A stretch of 64,000 nt of DNA from WRKB01 sp031551145 (GCA_031551145.1 JAVBNZ010000017.1:1-64000), one strand, 5' to 3'. Counted from the first letter of the stretch, positions 16,007 through 24,265 are shown. The notes: generated from the letters alone by a model not told the origin. Numbers and translations are program-made.

Positions 16007-18192
16007 GCGAACGCCTGCCGGACATGCTGCTTGAGGGCCTGGGAGTGATAGGCGCCTTCGGCGTGGGGCCGAAAGCGCTTGCGGCGCGCTTTCTTCAGCC
16101 GGATCAACTGCCGGAAGAGGGCGCGGATACCGACGATCTGGCGCGCTTTGTGCCCTTGCGCGGGCTGCGTCACACGGATCACTTCAGCCGCCTGGGGTTG
16201 CTTGCCGCGTTTTACGCTCTGGAAGACGCCGGGCTGCGGCCCGATGATCTCGTTGAAAGCGGAGTCGTGCTGGTTTCCGGCTACGGCCCGGCCGCACGCA
16301 CCTTTGAATTTCTGGAATCCATACGCGCGCACGGGCCGCAGCTTGCCTCGCCGCTGGCCTTTTCCCTGTCCGTCCACAACATTCCCGCCGCCGTGCTGGC
16401 CCTTGCCCTGAATATTCAGGGGCCCTGCACCACTTTGTGCGGTTGCGGCGGCCTGGTGGCCGGGGGCCTGCACATCGCACGCGCACGGCTACGGGAAGGG
16501 AGCGCGCGACGCATTCTTTTCGCGGCGGTGGACGAGCGCTGCCGCGAATTCGAACATATCGCGCGCGCCTTTGCCCTGCGGCATCCCGATGTGGCCCGCG
16601 AACTGCGCGTACCGGAACGCTTCGGTGAAGCGGCCGTCTGTTTTTGCCTGCGTCTGCGTAAAGCGGGAGAGGAAGGCGTGATTCTTGAGCCGGAAGATTG
16701 CGGTACATTCCCACCGGCGGATGAAGAGGAAATTTTCGTGAGCGGTGAGGGGGCTGCAGACTGTTCCGGCCGGCCGGTTTTTTGCGGCAGCGCGGCCTAC
16801 GGGCGGCTGCCGATCGCCCAGGCGCTCGACATCGTTTTGGCCCGCTCCCGCCTTGAAAACGGCGGTTCCGCAGGCATGCTCTGCGTGGAGCGCGGCGCGC
16901 CTCCTCCCAACGCCGTGCGTGTGCGGCGCGCGCGCGCGACGCGCAAGGGGGCGGCGGCCGATCCTTTTCCGGCATTTGCCATGAATATCGGCCGGGTTGA
17001 AGGCATTGCGGTCTTATACGGCCTGATCCACAAGCGCCTCGCCGAGGGCGGCGGCGGCGTGCTGGAATCTCTCGGTTTTTCAGCCGGGGATCGCCTGAGT
17101 CTGGTTCACAGGCTCCTGCCCGCGCTGACTTCGCAAGAACGCAGCGCTTCTGCCGGAGAATTCGCCGTTGTGTTCGGAGACGATCAGAACGAAACCTTTG
17201 CGCGCGAACTTGCCGCAAGCCCGGATGCGGACTTCTGGCTCGCCCGGCTGGAGGATTTTTTGCGCGCCGCGCCGCGCGATCTTTGCTTTTCCACTTCGGG
17301 CAGCACGGGGCTGCCGGTGCGTTGCCGGCATTCTCCGGCCTCCTTGTTTGAAGAAGCCGGCTGCGTGGCCCCGTATTTTCCCGGCGCGGGGCGCGTGCTT
17401 TCAGTGATGCCCGCGTATCACGTTTACGGCTTCGTCTTTTCTCTCCTGCTGCCCCGCATTTTGGGCGTGCCGAACTTTTTTCTGCCCCCGGTGCCGATCG
17501 GGAGCTTTTTTCAACTCTTACGGCCGGGGGATGTGATCATCACCTTTCCGTTTTTTTTGGGCGCGATGTTGTCCGCCCTGCGCGGCAGCCTGCTGCCGCC
17601 GGGCCTGTCCTTCATGTGCGCCGGCGCGCCCTGTCCGCCGGAAACGCTTCGCGCTCTGCGCGCGCAGGCTTTTTGCCTGGAAATTTACGGATCAACGGAA
17701 ACAAGCGCCGTGGGCGCGCGCAGCAACGACGGGCCGTATGAACTTTTGCCCTACTGGAGCAGAACGCGCGACGAACGGGGCGAGTTTTGTCTCGCACGCG
17801 GGGGGGCGGTGCCTTCCGCTGAACTTTTTCCTTTGCCGGACAGCCTGGAATGGCTGAATGAACGGCGTTTTCTGCCTCTGGCCCGTCTGGACAAAGCCGT
17901 GCAGGTGGGCGGCATGAACGTGTACCCCGAACGGGTGGCCGCCGTGCTGCGCGCGCACCCGGATATTGTGGACTGCGCCGTGCGTTTGATGCGGCCGGAG
18001 GAAGGATCGCGCCTCAAAGCCTTTATTGTGCCTGTGGATATGAACCCGGTGCGCCTGAAACGGCTTTCCGGCCCGCTGTTCCGCGCCTGGATAGCCGAAC
18101 GCCTGGCAAGCCCGGCCCGGCCCAGGCATTTTTCCTTCGGCGGGGCGCTGCCGCGCGGCTCGGCCGGAAAACTCCGCGACTGGGACATTTGA
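16003..18192 (+). CDS. Fusion: chain-length-factor-like ketosynthase domain plus AMP-dependent acyl ligase
   Basis: A 729-residue two-domain protein. Residues 1 to about 300 resemble the N-terminal ketosynthase fold (SVHNIPAAVLALALNIQGPCTT, shortened here), but the nucleophile region reads TLCGCGGLVAGG and I find no HATGT or KG-GH histidine blocks, so it is probably a non-catalytic chain-length-factor-like domain. From about 330 the protein is an ANL-family adenylating enzyme: P-loop STSGSTGLPV, the IYGSTETSAVG block, MNVYPERV, and a C-terminal lysine in SAGKLRDWDI that would complete adenylation. Together it could activate a starter acid and present it to an ACP next to the elongating ketosynthase. 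APE clusters encode these functions as separate proteins (chain-length factor and ApeH-like ligase). Both ends overlap or abut neighbours. Confidence 0.75.
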   Translation: MSERLPDMLLEGLGVIGAFGVGPKALAARFLQPDQLPEEGADTDDLARFVPLRGLRHTDHFSRLGLLAAFYALEDAGLRPDDLVESGVVLVSGYGPAARTFEFLESIRAHGPQLASPLAFSLSVHNIPAAVLALALNIQGPCTTLCGCGGLVAGGLHIARARLREGSARRILFAAVDERCREFEHIARAFALRHPDVARELRVPERFGEAAVCFCLRLRKAGEEGVILEPEDCGTFPPADEEEIFVSGEGAADCSGRPVFCGSAAYGRLPIAQALDIVLARSRLENGGSAGMLCVERGAPPPNAVRVRRARATRKGAAADPFPAFAMNIGRVEGIAVLYGLIHKRLAEGGGGVLESLGFSAGDRLSLVHRLLPALTSQERSASAGEFAVVFGDDQNETFARELAASPDADFWLARLEDFLRAAPRDLCFSTSGSTGLPVRCRHSPASLFEEAGCVAPYFPGAGRVLSVMPAYHVYGFVFSLLLPRILGVPNFFLPPVPIGSFFQLLRPGDVIITFPFFLGAMLSALRGSLLPPGLSFMCAGAPCPPETLRALRAQAFCLEIYGSTETSAVGARSNDGPYELLPYWSRTRDERGEFCLARGGAVPSAELFPLPDSLEWLNERRFLPLARLDKAVQVGGMNVYPERVAAVLRAHPDIVDCAVRLMRPEEGSRLKAFIVPVDMNPVRLKRLSGPLFRAWIAERLASPARPRHFSFGGALPRGSAGKLRDWDI

Positions 18193-18193
18193 C

Positions 18194-18919
18194 ATGGCAA
18201 ACGAGATTGCGCTGATCACGGGGGGAAGCAGGGGCATAGGCCGCGCCGTGGCTCTGCGTCTGGCCGAAGACGGTTTCGACATCTGGCTGAATTACCGCTC
18301 GGATCACGCGGCTGCCGAAGAAACGGCCAAGGGCGTGCGCGAGCGCGGCCGAAACTGCCTGCCTCTGCCTTTTGATACGGCGGACGAAGCCGCCTGCCGG
18401 GTTGCGTTGGAAACCCCGCTTGCCGAAGGCATTCCCTTTGCGTTGATCAACAACGCGGGATTCGCCCGCGACGGCATCATGGCCATGATGAGCAAAAAAG
18501 ACTGGAGTGCTGTGCTGGACGTGCACCTGCACGGCTTTTTCCACGTCACGAGCCTGGTGCTGCCGCACATGCTGCGCAGGCGTAAGGGGCGGATTGTCAA
18601 CATGGCCTCCACCTCCGGACAGAGCGGGGTGGCGGGGCAGGTGAATTATTCCGCGGCCAAAGCCGGGCTTATCGGCGCAACACGCTCTCTGGCGGCGGAA
18701 GTGGGCCGGCGCGGCGTGCTGGTGAACGCGATCGCGCCGGGCTTTATCGACACGGACATGCTGAAGGATCTGCCCCTGGACAAAATTCTGCCTCATATTC
18801 CGCTGGGACGCCTGGGCAGTGTGGAAGAAGTGGCCGAATGCGCGGCCTTTCTCTGTTCCGAGCGCTCCCGCTACATTACCGGGCAGGTGATTGCCGTGAA
18901 CGGCGGCATCCATATGTAG
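18194..18919 (+). CDS. FabG-like 3-oxoacyl-ACP reductase (ApeQ-like)
   Basis: A 241-residue classical short-chain dehydrogenase. TGGSRGIGRAVA binds NADPH, NNAGFARDG is the NNAG motif, and the catalytic tyrosine and lysine are in NYSAAKAGL, with the serine in ASTSGQ. It would reduce 3-ketoacyl-ACP to the 3-hydroxy form for the two dehydratases. It starts one base after the previous stop and is the last gene of the operon; no plus-strand T-run terminator is evident, only the hairpin shared with the convergent catalase gene. Confidence 0.9.
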   Translation: MANEIALITGGSRGIGRAVALRLAEDGFDIWLNYRSDHAAAEETAKGVRERGRNCLPLPFDTADEAACRVALETPLAEGIPFALINNAGFARDGIMAMMSKKDWSAVLDVHLHGFFHVTSLVLPHMLRRRKGRIVNMASTSGQSGVAGQVNYSAAKAGLIGATRSLAAEVGRRGVLVNAIAPGFIDTDMLKDLPLDKILPHIPLGRLGSVEEVAECAAFLCSERSRYITGQVIAVNGGIHM

Positions 18920-18923
18920 GCAC

Positions 18924-18952
18924 AAAAAAAATCGGGGAGTCGCCTCCCCGAT
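18924..18952 (-). terminator. Intrinsic terminator of the catalase gene
   Basis: A perfect 9-bp stem, ATCGGGGAG (18931-18939) pairing with 18944-18952 around a TCGC loop, is preceded on the plus strand by a run of A (18924-18931), which is a T-run after the stem on the minus strand. It therefore terminates catalase transcripts and may also stop the convergent polyene operon less efficiently. Confidence 0.8.
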
Positions 18953-18989
18953 TGAAATCGCTCATTCCGCAGGGATCCCTGCGCATTCG

Positions 18990-20426
18990 TCAGTTCTTCA
19001 CACCCAAAGCCTCGGCCACGCCCTTGCGGTAGGCCGGATCAATCTGATGGAAGAGTTCAAGCTGGCGCGCAACGATATGCGCGGGCACGCCCATCATGTC
19101 TTCCGCGATATTCTTGAAAAATCGCTGCTTCTGCGCTTCGTCGAAAAGGTGGAAGAGCGCCGCCGGCTGCGAAAAATAATCCGAATCTTCACGATGGTTC
19201 CAGTGATCCGCCGCGCCGGAAAGCTGCAACGGCGGTTCGCGGTATTCGGGCTGCTCCTGAAAGACGCCGTGGCTGTTGGGTTCATAGCTCACATCGCCGC
19301 TGTTGGCGTCGACGCGCATGGCGCCGTCACGATGGTAAACGGCGTGGGGGCAGCGCGGCGCGTTGACCGGAATCTGATGATGATTGACGCCGAGGCGGTA
19401 GCGGTGCGCATCCCCGTAGGAGAAAAGCCGGCCCTGAAGCATTTTGTCGGGCGAAAAGCCGATGCCCGGCACCACGTTGGCGGGGTTGAAGGCGGCCTGT
19501 TCCACTTCGGAAAAATAGTTGGCCGGGTTTTTGTTGAGTTCGAGCACGCCCACTTCCATAAGCGGCGCATCATTGTGCCGCCATACCTTGGTGAGGTCGA
19601 AGGGGTTGTAGGGCAACGAGGCCGCCTGTTCTTCGGTCATGATCTGCACGTAGAAAGTCCAGCGGGGAAAATCCTTGCTTTTCAGGGATTCATAGAGATC
19701 CCGCTGGGCGCTTTCCCGGTCGCAGGCAATGATTTGTTCGGCTTCTTTGTTGGTCAGGCAGGCGATGCCCTGTTGGGTTTTGAGATGGAATTTGACCCAG
19801 AACCGTTTGTTTTCGCTGTTGATGAAGCTAAAGGTATGGCTGCCGAAGCCGTGCATGTGGCGATACGATTTCGGCAGGCCCCGGTCGGAAAAGTCGATGG
19901 TCAACTGGTGCAGAGCTTCGGGCAGATGGGAGAAAAAATCCCACTTGCGTTCGGCGCTGCGCATGTTGGTGCGCGGGTCGCGCTTCACGACATGGTTGAG
20001 ATCCGGGAATTTCAGAGGATCGCGCAGATAGAAGACCGGCGTGTTGTTGCCGACCAGATCCCAGTTGCCTTCCTCGGTATAGAACTTCATGGCAAAACCG
20101 CGGATGTCGCGTTCGGCGTCGGCCGCGCCTCGTTCACCGGCCACTGTGGAAAAGCGGATGAAGAGATCGGTTTTTTTGCCTACCTGGGAAAATATTTTGG
20201 CGCGCGTGTATTTGGTGATGTCGTGCGTCACCGTGAAGGTGCCGTAGGCGCCGGAGCCCTTGGCGTGCATGCGGCGCTCGGGGATCACTTCGCGATCAAA
20301 ATGGGCCAGTTTTTCCAACAGCCAAATGTCCTGCAGCAGAACAGGCCCGCGCGGGCCTGCAGTTGCGCTGTTGTTGTTGTCCGGAACCGGGGCTCCCGCA
20401 GCGGTCGTGAGTTTTGACGTAGTCAT
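18990..20426 (-). CDS. katA: Heme catalase (clade 3, small subunit)
   Basis: A 478-residue monofunctional catalase converting hydrogen peroxide to water and oxygen in the cytoplasm. The catalytic histidine is at about residue 54 in PERRMHAKGSGA, the asparagine at 127 in LVGNNTPVFY, and the proximal heme tyrosine in RLFSYGDAHRYRLG. The length is that of small-subunit catalases. The ATG at 20426 has a strong SD (AAAGGAGAG). A PerR-like box lies 53-67 bp upstream, and a terminator follows the stop. It is monocistronic. In a sulfate reducer this is an oxygen-defence enzyme; catalases are present in only some Desulfovibrio strains. Confidence 0.95.
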   Translation of the reverse strand: MTTSKLTTAAGAPVPDNNNSATAGPRGPVLLQDIWLLEKLAHFDREVIPERRMHAKGSGAYGTFTVTHDITKYTRAKIFSQVGKKTDLFIRFSTVAGERGAADAERDIRGFAMKFYTEEGNWDLVGNNTPVFYLRDPLKFPDLNHVVKRDPRTNMRSAERKWDFFSHLPEALHQLTIDFSDRGLPKSYRHMHGFGSHTFSFINSENKRFWVKFHLKTQQGIACLTNKEAEQIIACDRESAQRDLYESLKSKDFPRWTFYVQIMTEEQAASLPYNPFDLTKVWRHNDAPLMEVGVLELNKNPANYFSEVEQAAFNPANVVPGIGFSPDKMLQGRLFSYGDAHRYRLGVNHHQIPVNAPRCPHAVYHRDGAMRVDANSGDVSYEPNSHGVFQEQPEYREPPLQLSGAADHWNHREDSDYFSQPAALFHLFDEAQKQRFFKNIAEDMMGVPAHIVARQLELFHQIDPAYRKGVAEALGVKN

Positions 20427-20478
20427 ATGCTCTCCTTTTTGCTAAAAGTTGTCATTCCTAATTAGCTGATATCTTTGA

Positions 20479-20493
20479 TTACAATTAAGATAA
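20479..20493 (-). promoter_or_regulatory. PerR-box-like operator upstream of katA
   Basis: Read on the minus strand the site is TTATCTTAATTGTAA, matching 11 of the 14 defined positions of the PerR consensus TTATAATNATTATAA. It lies 53 bp before the catalase start within an AT-rich stretch, where an operator overlapping the promoter is expected. PerR is a peroxide-sensing Fur-family repressor found in Desulfovibrio; the perR gene is not in this window. Confidence 0.5.
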
Positions 20494-20799
20494 CCTATAT
20501 TTAATTCTTTGTCATCAATTTTTTCATAAAACCAGACGCCGCAATCAGCGGAGCAGCAGGAAAAAAACCCCCGCGTTTCTTTGAAAATCAATCTGGTAAA
20601 GGAAATTATTTTTGGGGATTGACGGATATGTGTGTATGTGGTAACACGTATTAAAAAAATGTAACACTAAAGTGTGTGCATCGTATTTATGCACCAAGCT
20701 CCGCACAGCAGAAAGAGGTCAGGCGTGATTTTGCGTGTTCGCGGCGGATTTTTGCCGCCTTCCACTGCTTCCGGCCTCTTGACGGCGGTTTCTCTTTTT

Positions 20800-20990
20800 G
20801 GCATCGTGCATGCACAAAAGTGCCTTACAGGCTTAATAGGGAATCCCGTTCAAGTCGGGAGCGGACCCGCCGCCGTAAGCCGAATACGCCTCTTTTCTTC
20901 ATGCGCCACTGGCATCTGCCGGGAAGGCCGAAAAGAAGGCCGGCAAGCCGGAAGACCTGCTTTTGCCGTCATCATTGAAGACGGGCCGCC
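20800..20990 (+). ncRNA. Cobalamin (B12) riboswitch
   Basis: The segment contains the conserved landmarks of the cobalamin element in order: TGCCTTACAGGCTTAATAG at about 20821-20839, GGGAATCCC, CGGGAGCGGACCCGCCGC, then CCACTGGCATCTGCCGGGAA and finally the B12-box-like GAAGACCTGC. A strong intrinsic terminator at 21037-21081 serves as the likely expression platform. Downstream lie a cbiL remnant and cbiK, both cobalamin-synthesis genes, which is the expected regulon. High adenosylcobalamin should favour termination. Confidence 0.92.
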
Positions 20991-21036
20991 GGTACGGGCA
21001 TTGCCGGCAGGTTCATCATTACGGGGATAAATACGC

Positions 21037-21081
21037 ATCTCCTTCGCCGTCCGCCTATGCGGACACGAAGGAGATTTTTTT
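21037..21081 (+). terminator. Riboswitch-associated intrinsic terminator
   Basis: A long hairpin has a 10-bp outer stem (ATCTCCTTCG at 21037-21046 with 21066-21075) and a 6-bp inner stem (GTCCGC with GCGGAC), followed by seven T. It lies about 50 nt after the cobalamin aptamer and about 40 nt before the cbiL remnant, the usual place for a riboswitch-controlled terminator. Confidence 0.85.
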
Positions 21082-21123
21082 GTGCCTAATAGAAAATATA
21101 AATAATTTCAGCGACATGATCTG

Positions 21124-21540
21124 ATGCGTACTTTGCTGGAGTCAGACCCATTGCTGAACATACAGGTCATCCCCGGCATAACGTCATTTCAGGAAGCCGC
21201 GGCAAAAACCCGCACAATCCTGTGTGAAGGCAAAGAAAACCTTTTGTTGATTTCGGGGATAAATGATGGCCGCCGCCTGCAACAAGGATTGGCCTCTGCC
21301 GACAGTGCCGTTATCTTGAAAGCATATAAGAATTTTTCTGAAATATTCAAAGTTGTTCAAGAGGCAAACAAGGATAAAAACGCGATTTTAGCTTCACGGG
21401 TGGGATTGGATGGGGAAAGAATTTTGCGTGTTTCTGAGTCATCTGTGCAAAACACGCCATATCTTTCCTTGCTGCTCGTTCCCCCTGGCAGAAAGAAAAA
21501 AATAAACATTGCGAGAACGTTATTCGAGAGCAACGTGTGA
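21124..21540 (+). pseudogene. cbiL: Remnant of precorrin-2 C20-methyltransferase (cbiL/cobI), 5' part deleted
   Basis: The 138-residue ORF matches the C-terminal half of CbiL/CobI: MRTLLESDPLLNIQVIPG followed by ITSFQEAAAKTRTIL and later LLLISGINDGRRLQ, which is the second domain of this tetrapyrrole methyltransferase. A complete CbiL has about 230-250 residues; the N-terminal domain with the SAM-binding VGVGPGDPE region is absent, and a stop codon (TAA at 21103) closes the frame just upstream. No SD is evident before the ATG at 21124. The riboswitch and terminator sit directly before the broken gene, which suggests that a deletion removed the promoter-proximal half. The 3' end overlaps the cbiK leader. 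A functional cbiL may exist elsewhere. Confidence 0.75.
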
Positions 21541-21569
21541 GCATATCAAAAAAAGAAAAAGGAGATGGT

Positions 21570-22439
21570 ATGCGTAAGGTAAATCTGAGTATCGCAGCGG
21601 CATTGATTATTCTGTCGGGCATGCTGTGCGGCTTGTCCGTCGCGGAGCAACTCCCCAAGAAAGAAGCCGTGCTCATCGTGGCCTTCGGCACGAGCGTGGA
21701 AAAAGCGCGGGTTTCTTATGCCAACATTGAACAGCAGGTCAAAACAGCGTTTCCGGACAAGGAGATCTGTTGGGCCTGGACTGCTCATTCGCTGCTCAAG
21801 ACCAGTTCGCCGGACAAACCTATGTTCTCCACGCAAGAGGCCCTGGCGAAGCTTGCCGTTACAGGCGTGAAGGATGTTTCCATCCTTTCGCTCCATATCA
21901 TTCCCGGCGCGGAATATAATGATTTGCTCCAGAACGCCCGCGCCTTTGAAGGTTTGCCGAAGGGATTGCAGCACGTGCGCGTCGCCCCGCCGCTGCTGTA
22001 CGATACGGACAGCCTGCGCGCCGTTGCTCCTCTTCTTCTGGCGGGCATACCGGCTGAACGCAAAAAGGACGAGGCCGTGTTGTTCGTCGGGCATGGCTCC
22101 CATCATCCGGCCGGCGTGTATTATCCGGCTTTGCAGTACTACCTGCAGGCCTTGGACGCCAATGCCTTTGTCGGAACAGTTGAGGGAGATCCCGATTTTG
22201 AAGCCGTTTTGAAAGCTCTTAAAACCAAGGGTGTTCGGAAAGTGTGGCTGGCGCCGTTGATGACTGTGGCGGGAGACCACGCCGTGAATGACTTGTTCGG
22301 GCCCGAAGCAAACAGTTGGAAAGGGCGTTTTGCCGCGAAGGGCATGCAGGTGCAGGCCGTTGCAAAAGGGCTTGGCGAATACCCGAAGCTCGTCGCGCAC
22401 TGGCTTGCCGGGTTGAAAAAAATGTCCGGGCAAAAATGA
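21570..22439 (+). CDS. cbiK: Sirohydrochlorin cobaltochelatase, periplasmic type
   Basis: A 289-residue class II chelatase inserting cobalt into sirohydrochlorin for anaerobic B12 synthesis. The N-terminus is a signal peptide with a hydrophobic core (LSIAAALIILSGMLCG) and probable cleavage near SVA at residue 25, which matches the periplasmic CbiK-P of Desulfovibrio vulgaris. Likely metal-binding histidines are H175 (in VGHGSHHPAG) and H237 (in TVAGDHAV); their spacing of 62 equals that of His154 and His216 reported for D. vulgaris CbiK-P. SD GGAG (21561) lies 5 nt before the ATG; an upstream in-frame start at 21537 lacks one. It belongs to the riboswitch-controlled unit. Confidence 0.92.
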   Translation: MRKVNLSIAAALIILSGMLCGLSVAEQLPKKEAVLIVAFGTSVEKARVSYANIEQQVKTAFPDKEICWAWTAHSLLKTSSPDKPMFSTQEALAKLAVTGVKDVSILSLHIIPGAEYNDLLQNARAFEGLPKGLQHVRVAPPLLYDTDSLRAVAPLLLAGIPAERKKDEAVLFVGHGSHHPAGVYYPALQYYLQALDANAFVGTVEGDPDFEAVLKALKTKGVRKVWLAPLMTVAGDHAVNDLFGPEANSWKGRFAAKGMQVQAVAKGLGEYPKLVAHWLAGLKKMSGQK

Positions 22440-22491
22440 CCCGCGTGTCAAATTTGCGCGATAGGCTGTTTTGTTGTCAGATAAATTTTGC

Positions 22492-22521
22492 GATTGACAT
22501 TCAATCTCAATTAGGTATTGT
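22492..22521 (+). promoter_or_regulatory. Porin promoter with palindrome over the -35 box
   Basis: TTGACA (22494-22499) and TATTGT (22516-22521) are separated by 16 bp. The -35 box is embedded in a perfect inverted repeat GATTGA-CAT-TCAATC (22492-22506), a suitable operator. The leader to the porin start is about 140 nt and contains a large hairpin. No regulator can be assigned. Confidence 0.5.
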
Positions 22522-22590
22522 AGCTCTCAACCACAGTCATTCAACAGGAAGGAAGGGGCGGTGGAGTTTTTTGCGCACTCCGCCGGCCGC

Positions 22591-22630
22591 GCCCCGCTCG
22601 CTTCGGCCTCAGCCCCGGAGCGAGCGGGGC
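22591..22630 (+). other. Large GC-rich hairpin in the porin 5' leader
   Basis: GCCCCGCTCGCT (22591-22602) pairs perfectly with 22619-22630, giving a 12-bp stem around a 16-nt loop, 34 nt before the porin ATG. The following TTTCAG is too short for a typical terminator tail. It may stabilise the abundant porin mRNA or act as an attenuator. Confidence 0.5.
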
Positions 22631-22663
22631 TTTCAGTCAACCTATGCATGAAGGAAGGTTTCC

Positions 22664-24208
22664 ATGAAAAAACTTGCCGTCTTGTTCCTGGCCGCCGGGC
22701 TTGTGCTCGGCAGTGCCGTCGCTTCCCGTGCCATTGATTTCAAGGCCAAAGGCTCGTGGGAAATGTATTTCAACTTCGGGCAGTCCACGTTTTTCAAAAG
22801 CCCGCATGATACCCGCAACATGGGATCGAGCACCGACATCTTCGAGCCGGACACCCGCATTCGTCTGCAACTCGACGCCGTGGCTTCGGAAAACCTTTCC
22901 GGTACCGTGCAGTTCGAAATAGGCACCTCCACCTGGGGGCGCGGCGCCGAAGGCGCGGCTCTCGGCACGGACGGTGTGATTGTGGAAGTCAAACACGCCT
23001 TTCTCGACTGGCTCGTGCCCAACACCGATCTGCGCCTGCGCATGGGGTTGCAGGGCATAGCCCTGCCCAACGCGGCGGGCGGTTCGGCCATTCTGGACGA
23101 CGACGCGGCCGGAATTGTCGCTTCCTATCAGTTCAACGACAATGTGGGCCTGACCGGCATGTGGGTTCGCCCTTACAACGACAACTATGTGCGCGGCATG
23201 GGCGGCGGCCGTGACGCTTCAAACTTTCTGGACAATTTTGACCTCGTCATGCTCAGCGTGCCGCTGACCTTCGATGCGTTTTCCGCCACCCCCTGGGCCA
23301 TGTACGGCTTTGCCGGGGACAATATGGCGCGGTATCAGCTTGATACGGGCGGCTCGCCCGCCAGCGGCGTGTATGTGCAGCGCGGCCTTTTTCCCGTTGA
23401 TCTCTCCCAGGGACGCGCAGGCGGCGACCCCCGTTTCCGCAACGGGTATGCCGGCATGTTCTGGGCCGGCCTGCCTGTGACCATCACCGCTCTTGATCCC
23501 TTGAATATCGAATTCGACATCAACTACGGCTACAGTTCCGGTTGGGGCCGCTATGACGACGCCCGCGCCCTGCGCGCGGACGAAACGCCCCGCCGCAACG
23601 ACACCCGGCGCGAAGGCTGGCTGGTGAAAGCCCTGATCGAATACAAGATGGATTGGGCAACGCCGGGCATCTTCGGCTGGTACGGCTCCGGCGACGACGG
23701 CAACACGAGAAACGGTTCCGAACGCATGCCCACCATTTCTCCGGGCGCCAACTTCACCAGTTTCGGCCTGGCGGGCTATGACGGCGACTTCAACCGCACC
23801 ATGATCGGGGAGACGGTGGATACCGGCTACAGCGGCACCTGGGCCATCGGCGCGCAGTTGAAGGATCTTTCTTTTCTGGAAGACCTGACGCACACCCTGC
23901 GCGTGACGTATTGGCGCGGCACCAACGATCCGGCCATGGCGCGGGCGCTCAGTGATCCGACCGAACGCCGCAGCTATTTCAATACCGCCTGGAACCAGAT
24001 GCCCAACGTCGGCGGTCTCTATCTGACCAAGAACGACTATCTGGTGGAATTCAACCTGGACAGCACCTACAAGATTTATGAAAACCTCGACGCCATCGTG
24101 GAGCTCGGCTACATCATCAACGGTGTGGACAAGAGCACCTGGAAGTGGACGCAGAACCAGAAGGAAGACGCCTGGAAATGCGCGGTGAACTTCCGTTACA
24201 GCTTCTGA
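22664..24208 (+). CDS. Outer membrane homotrimeric porin, Desulfovibrio type
   Basis: A 514-residue outer-membrane protein. It has a Sec signal peptide (LAVLFLAAGLVLGSAVASRA, then IDFKAKGSWEMYFNFGQ) and a body of alternating amphipathic strands rich in Tyr, Trp, Gly and Asp, ending in CAVNFRYSF, whose terminal phenylalanine is the BAM recognition signal. This pattern is typical of the abundant homotrimeric porins of Desulfovibrionaceae, which give general diffusion across the outer membrane. The ATG is preceded by AGGAAGG. The gene is monocistronic, with its own promoter and a strong terminator. Confidence 0.9.
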   Translation: MKKLAVLFLAAGLVLGSAVASRAIDFKAKGSWEMYFNFGQSTFFKSPHDTRNMGSSTDIFEPDTRIRLQLDAVASENLSGTVQFEIGTSTWGRGAEGAALGTDGVIVEVKHAFLDWLVPNTDLRLRMGLQGIALPNAAGGSAILDDDAAGIVASYQFNDNVGLTGMWVRPYNDNYVRGMGGGRDASNFLDNFDLVMLSVPLTFDAFSATPWAMYGFAGDNMARYQLDTGGSPASGVYVQRGLFPVDLSQGRAGGDPRFRNGYAGMFWAGLPVTITALDPLNIEFDINYGYSSGWGRYDDARALRADETPRRNDTRREGWLVKALIEYKMDWATPGIFGWYGSGDDGNTRNGSERMPTISPGANFTSFGLAGYDGDFNRTMIGETVDTGYSGTWAIGAQLKDLSFLEDLTHTLRVTYWRGTNDPAMARALSDPTERRSYFNTAWNQMPNVGGLYLTKNDYLVEFNLDSTYKIYENLDAIVELGYIINGVDKSTWKWTQNQKEDAWKCAVNFRYSF

Positions 24209-24230
24209 CTTCCTCAAGCTCATGAATGAA

Positions 24231-24265
24231 AAAACGAGGGAATCCAAAAGGTTCCCTCGTTTTTG
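24231..24265 (+). terminator. Porin terminator
   Basis: AAAACGAGGGAA (24231-24242) pairs with TTCCCTCGTTTT (24252-24263), a 12-bp stem with T-rich continuation. Because the stem is symmetrical (A-tract before, T-tract after) it may also work for transcripts from the adk side. The 24266-24439 stretch between it and adk holds nothing that I recognise. Confidence 0.85.

Noticed and set aside
19047..20417. 456-codon plus-strand ORF antisense to catalase
   Set aside because: The catalase frame is complete with all active-site residues; the antisense frame has no start signal and no recognisable domain.
22591..22630. Hairpin before the porin as an intrinsic terminator
   Set aside because: There is no sufficient T-run after the stem and the porin gene must be transcribed through it.
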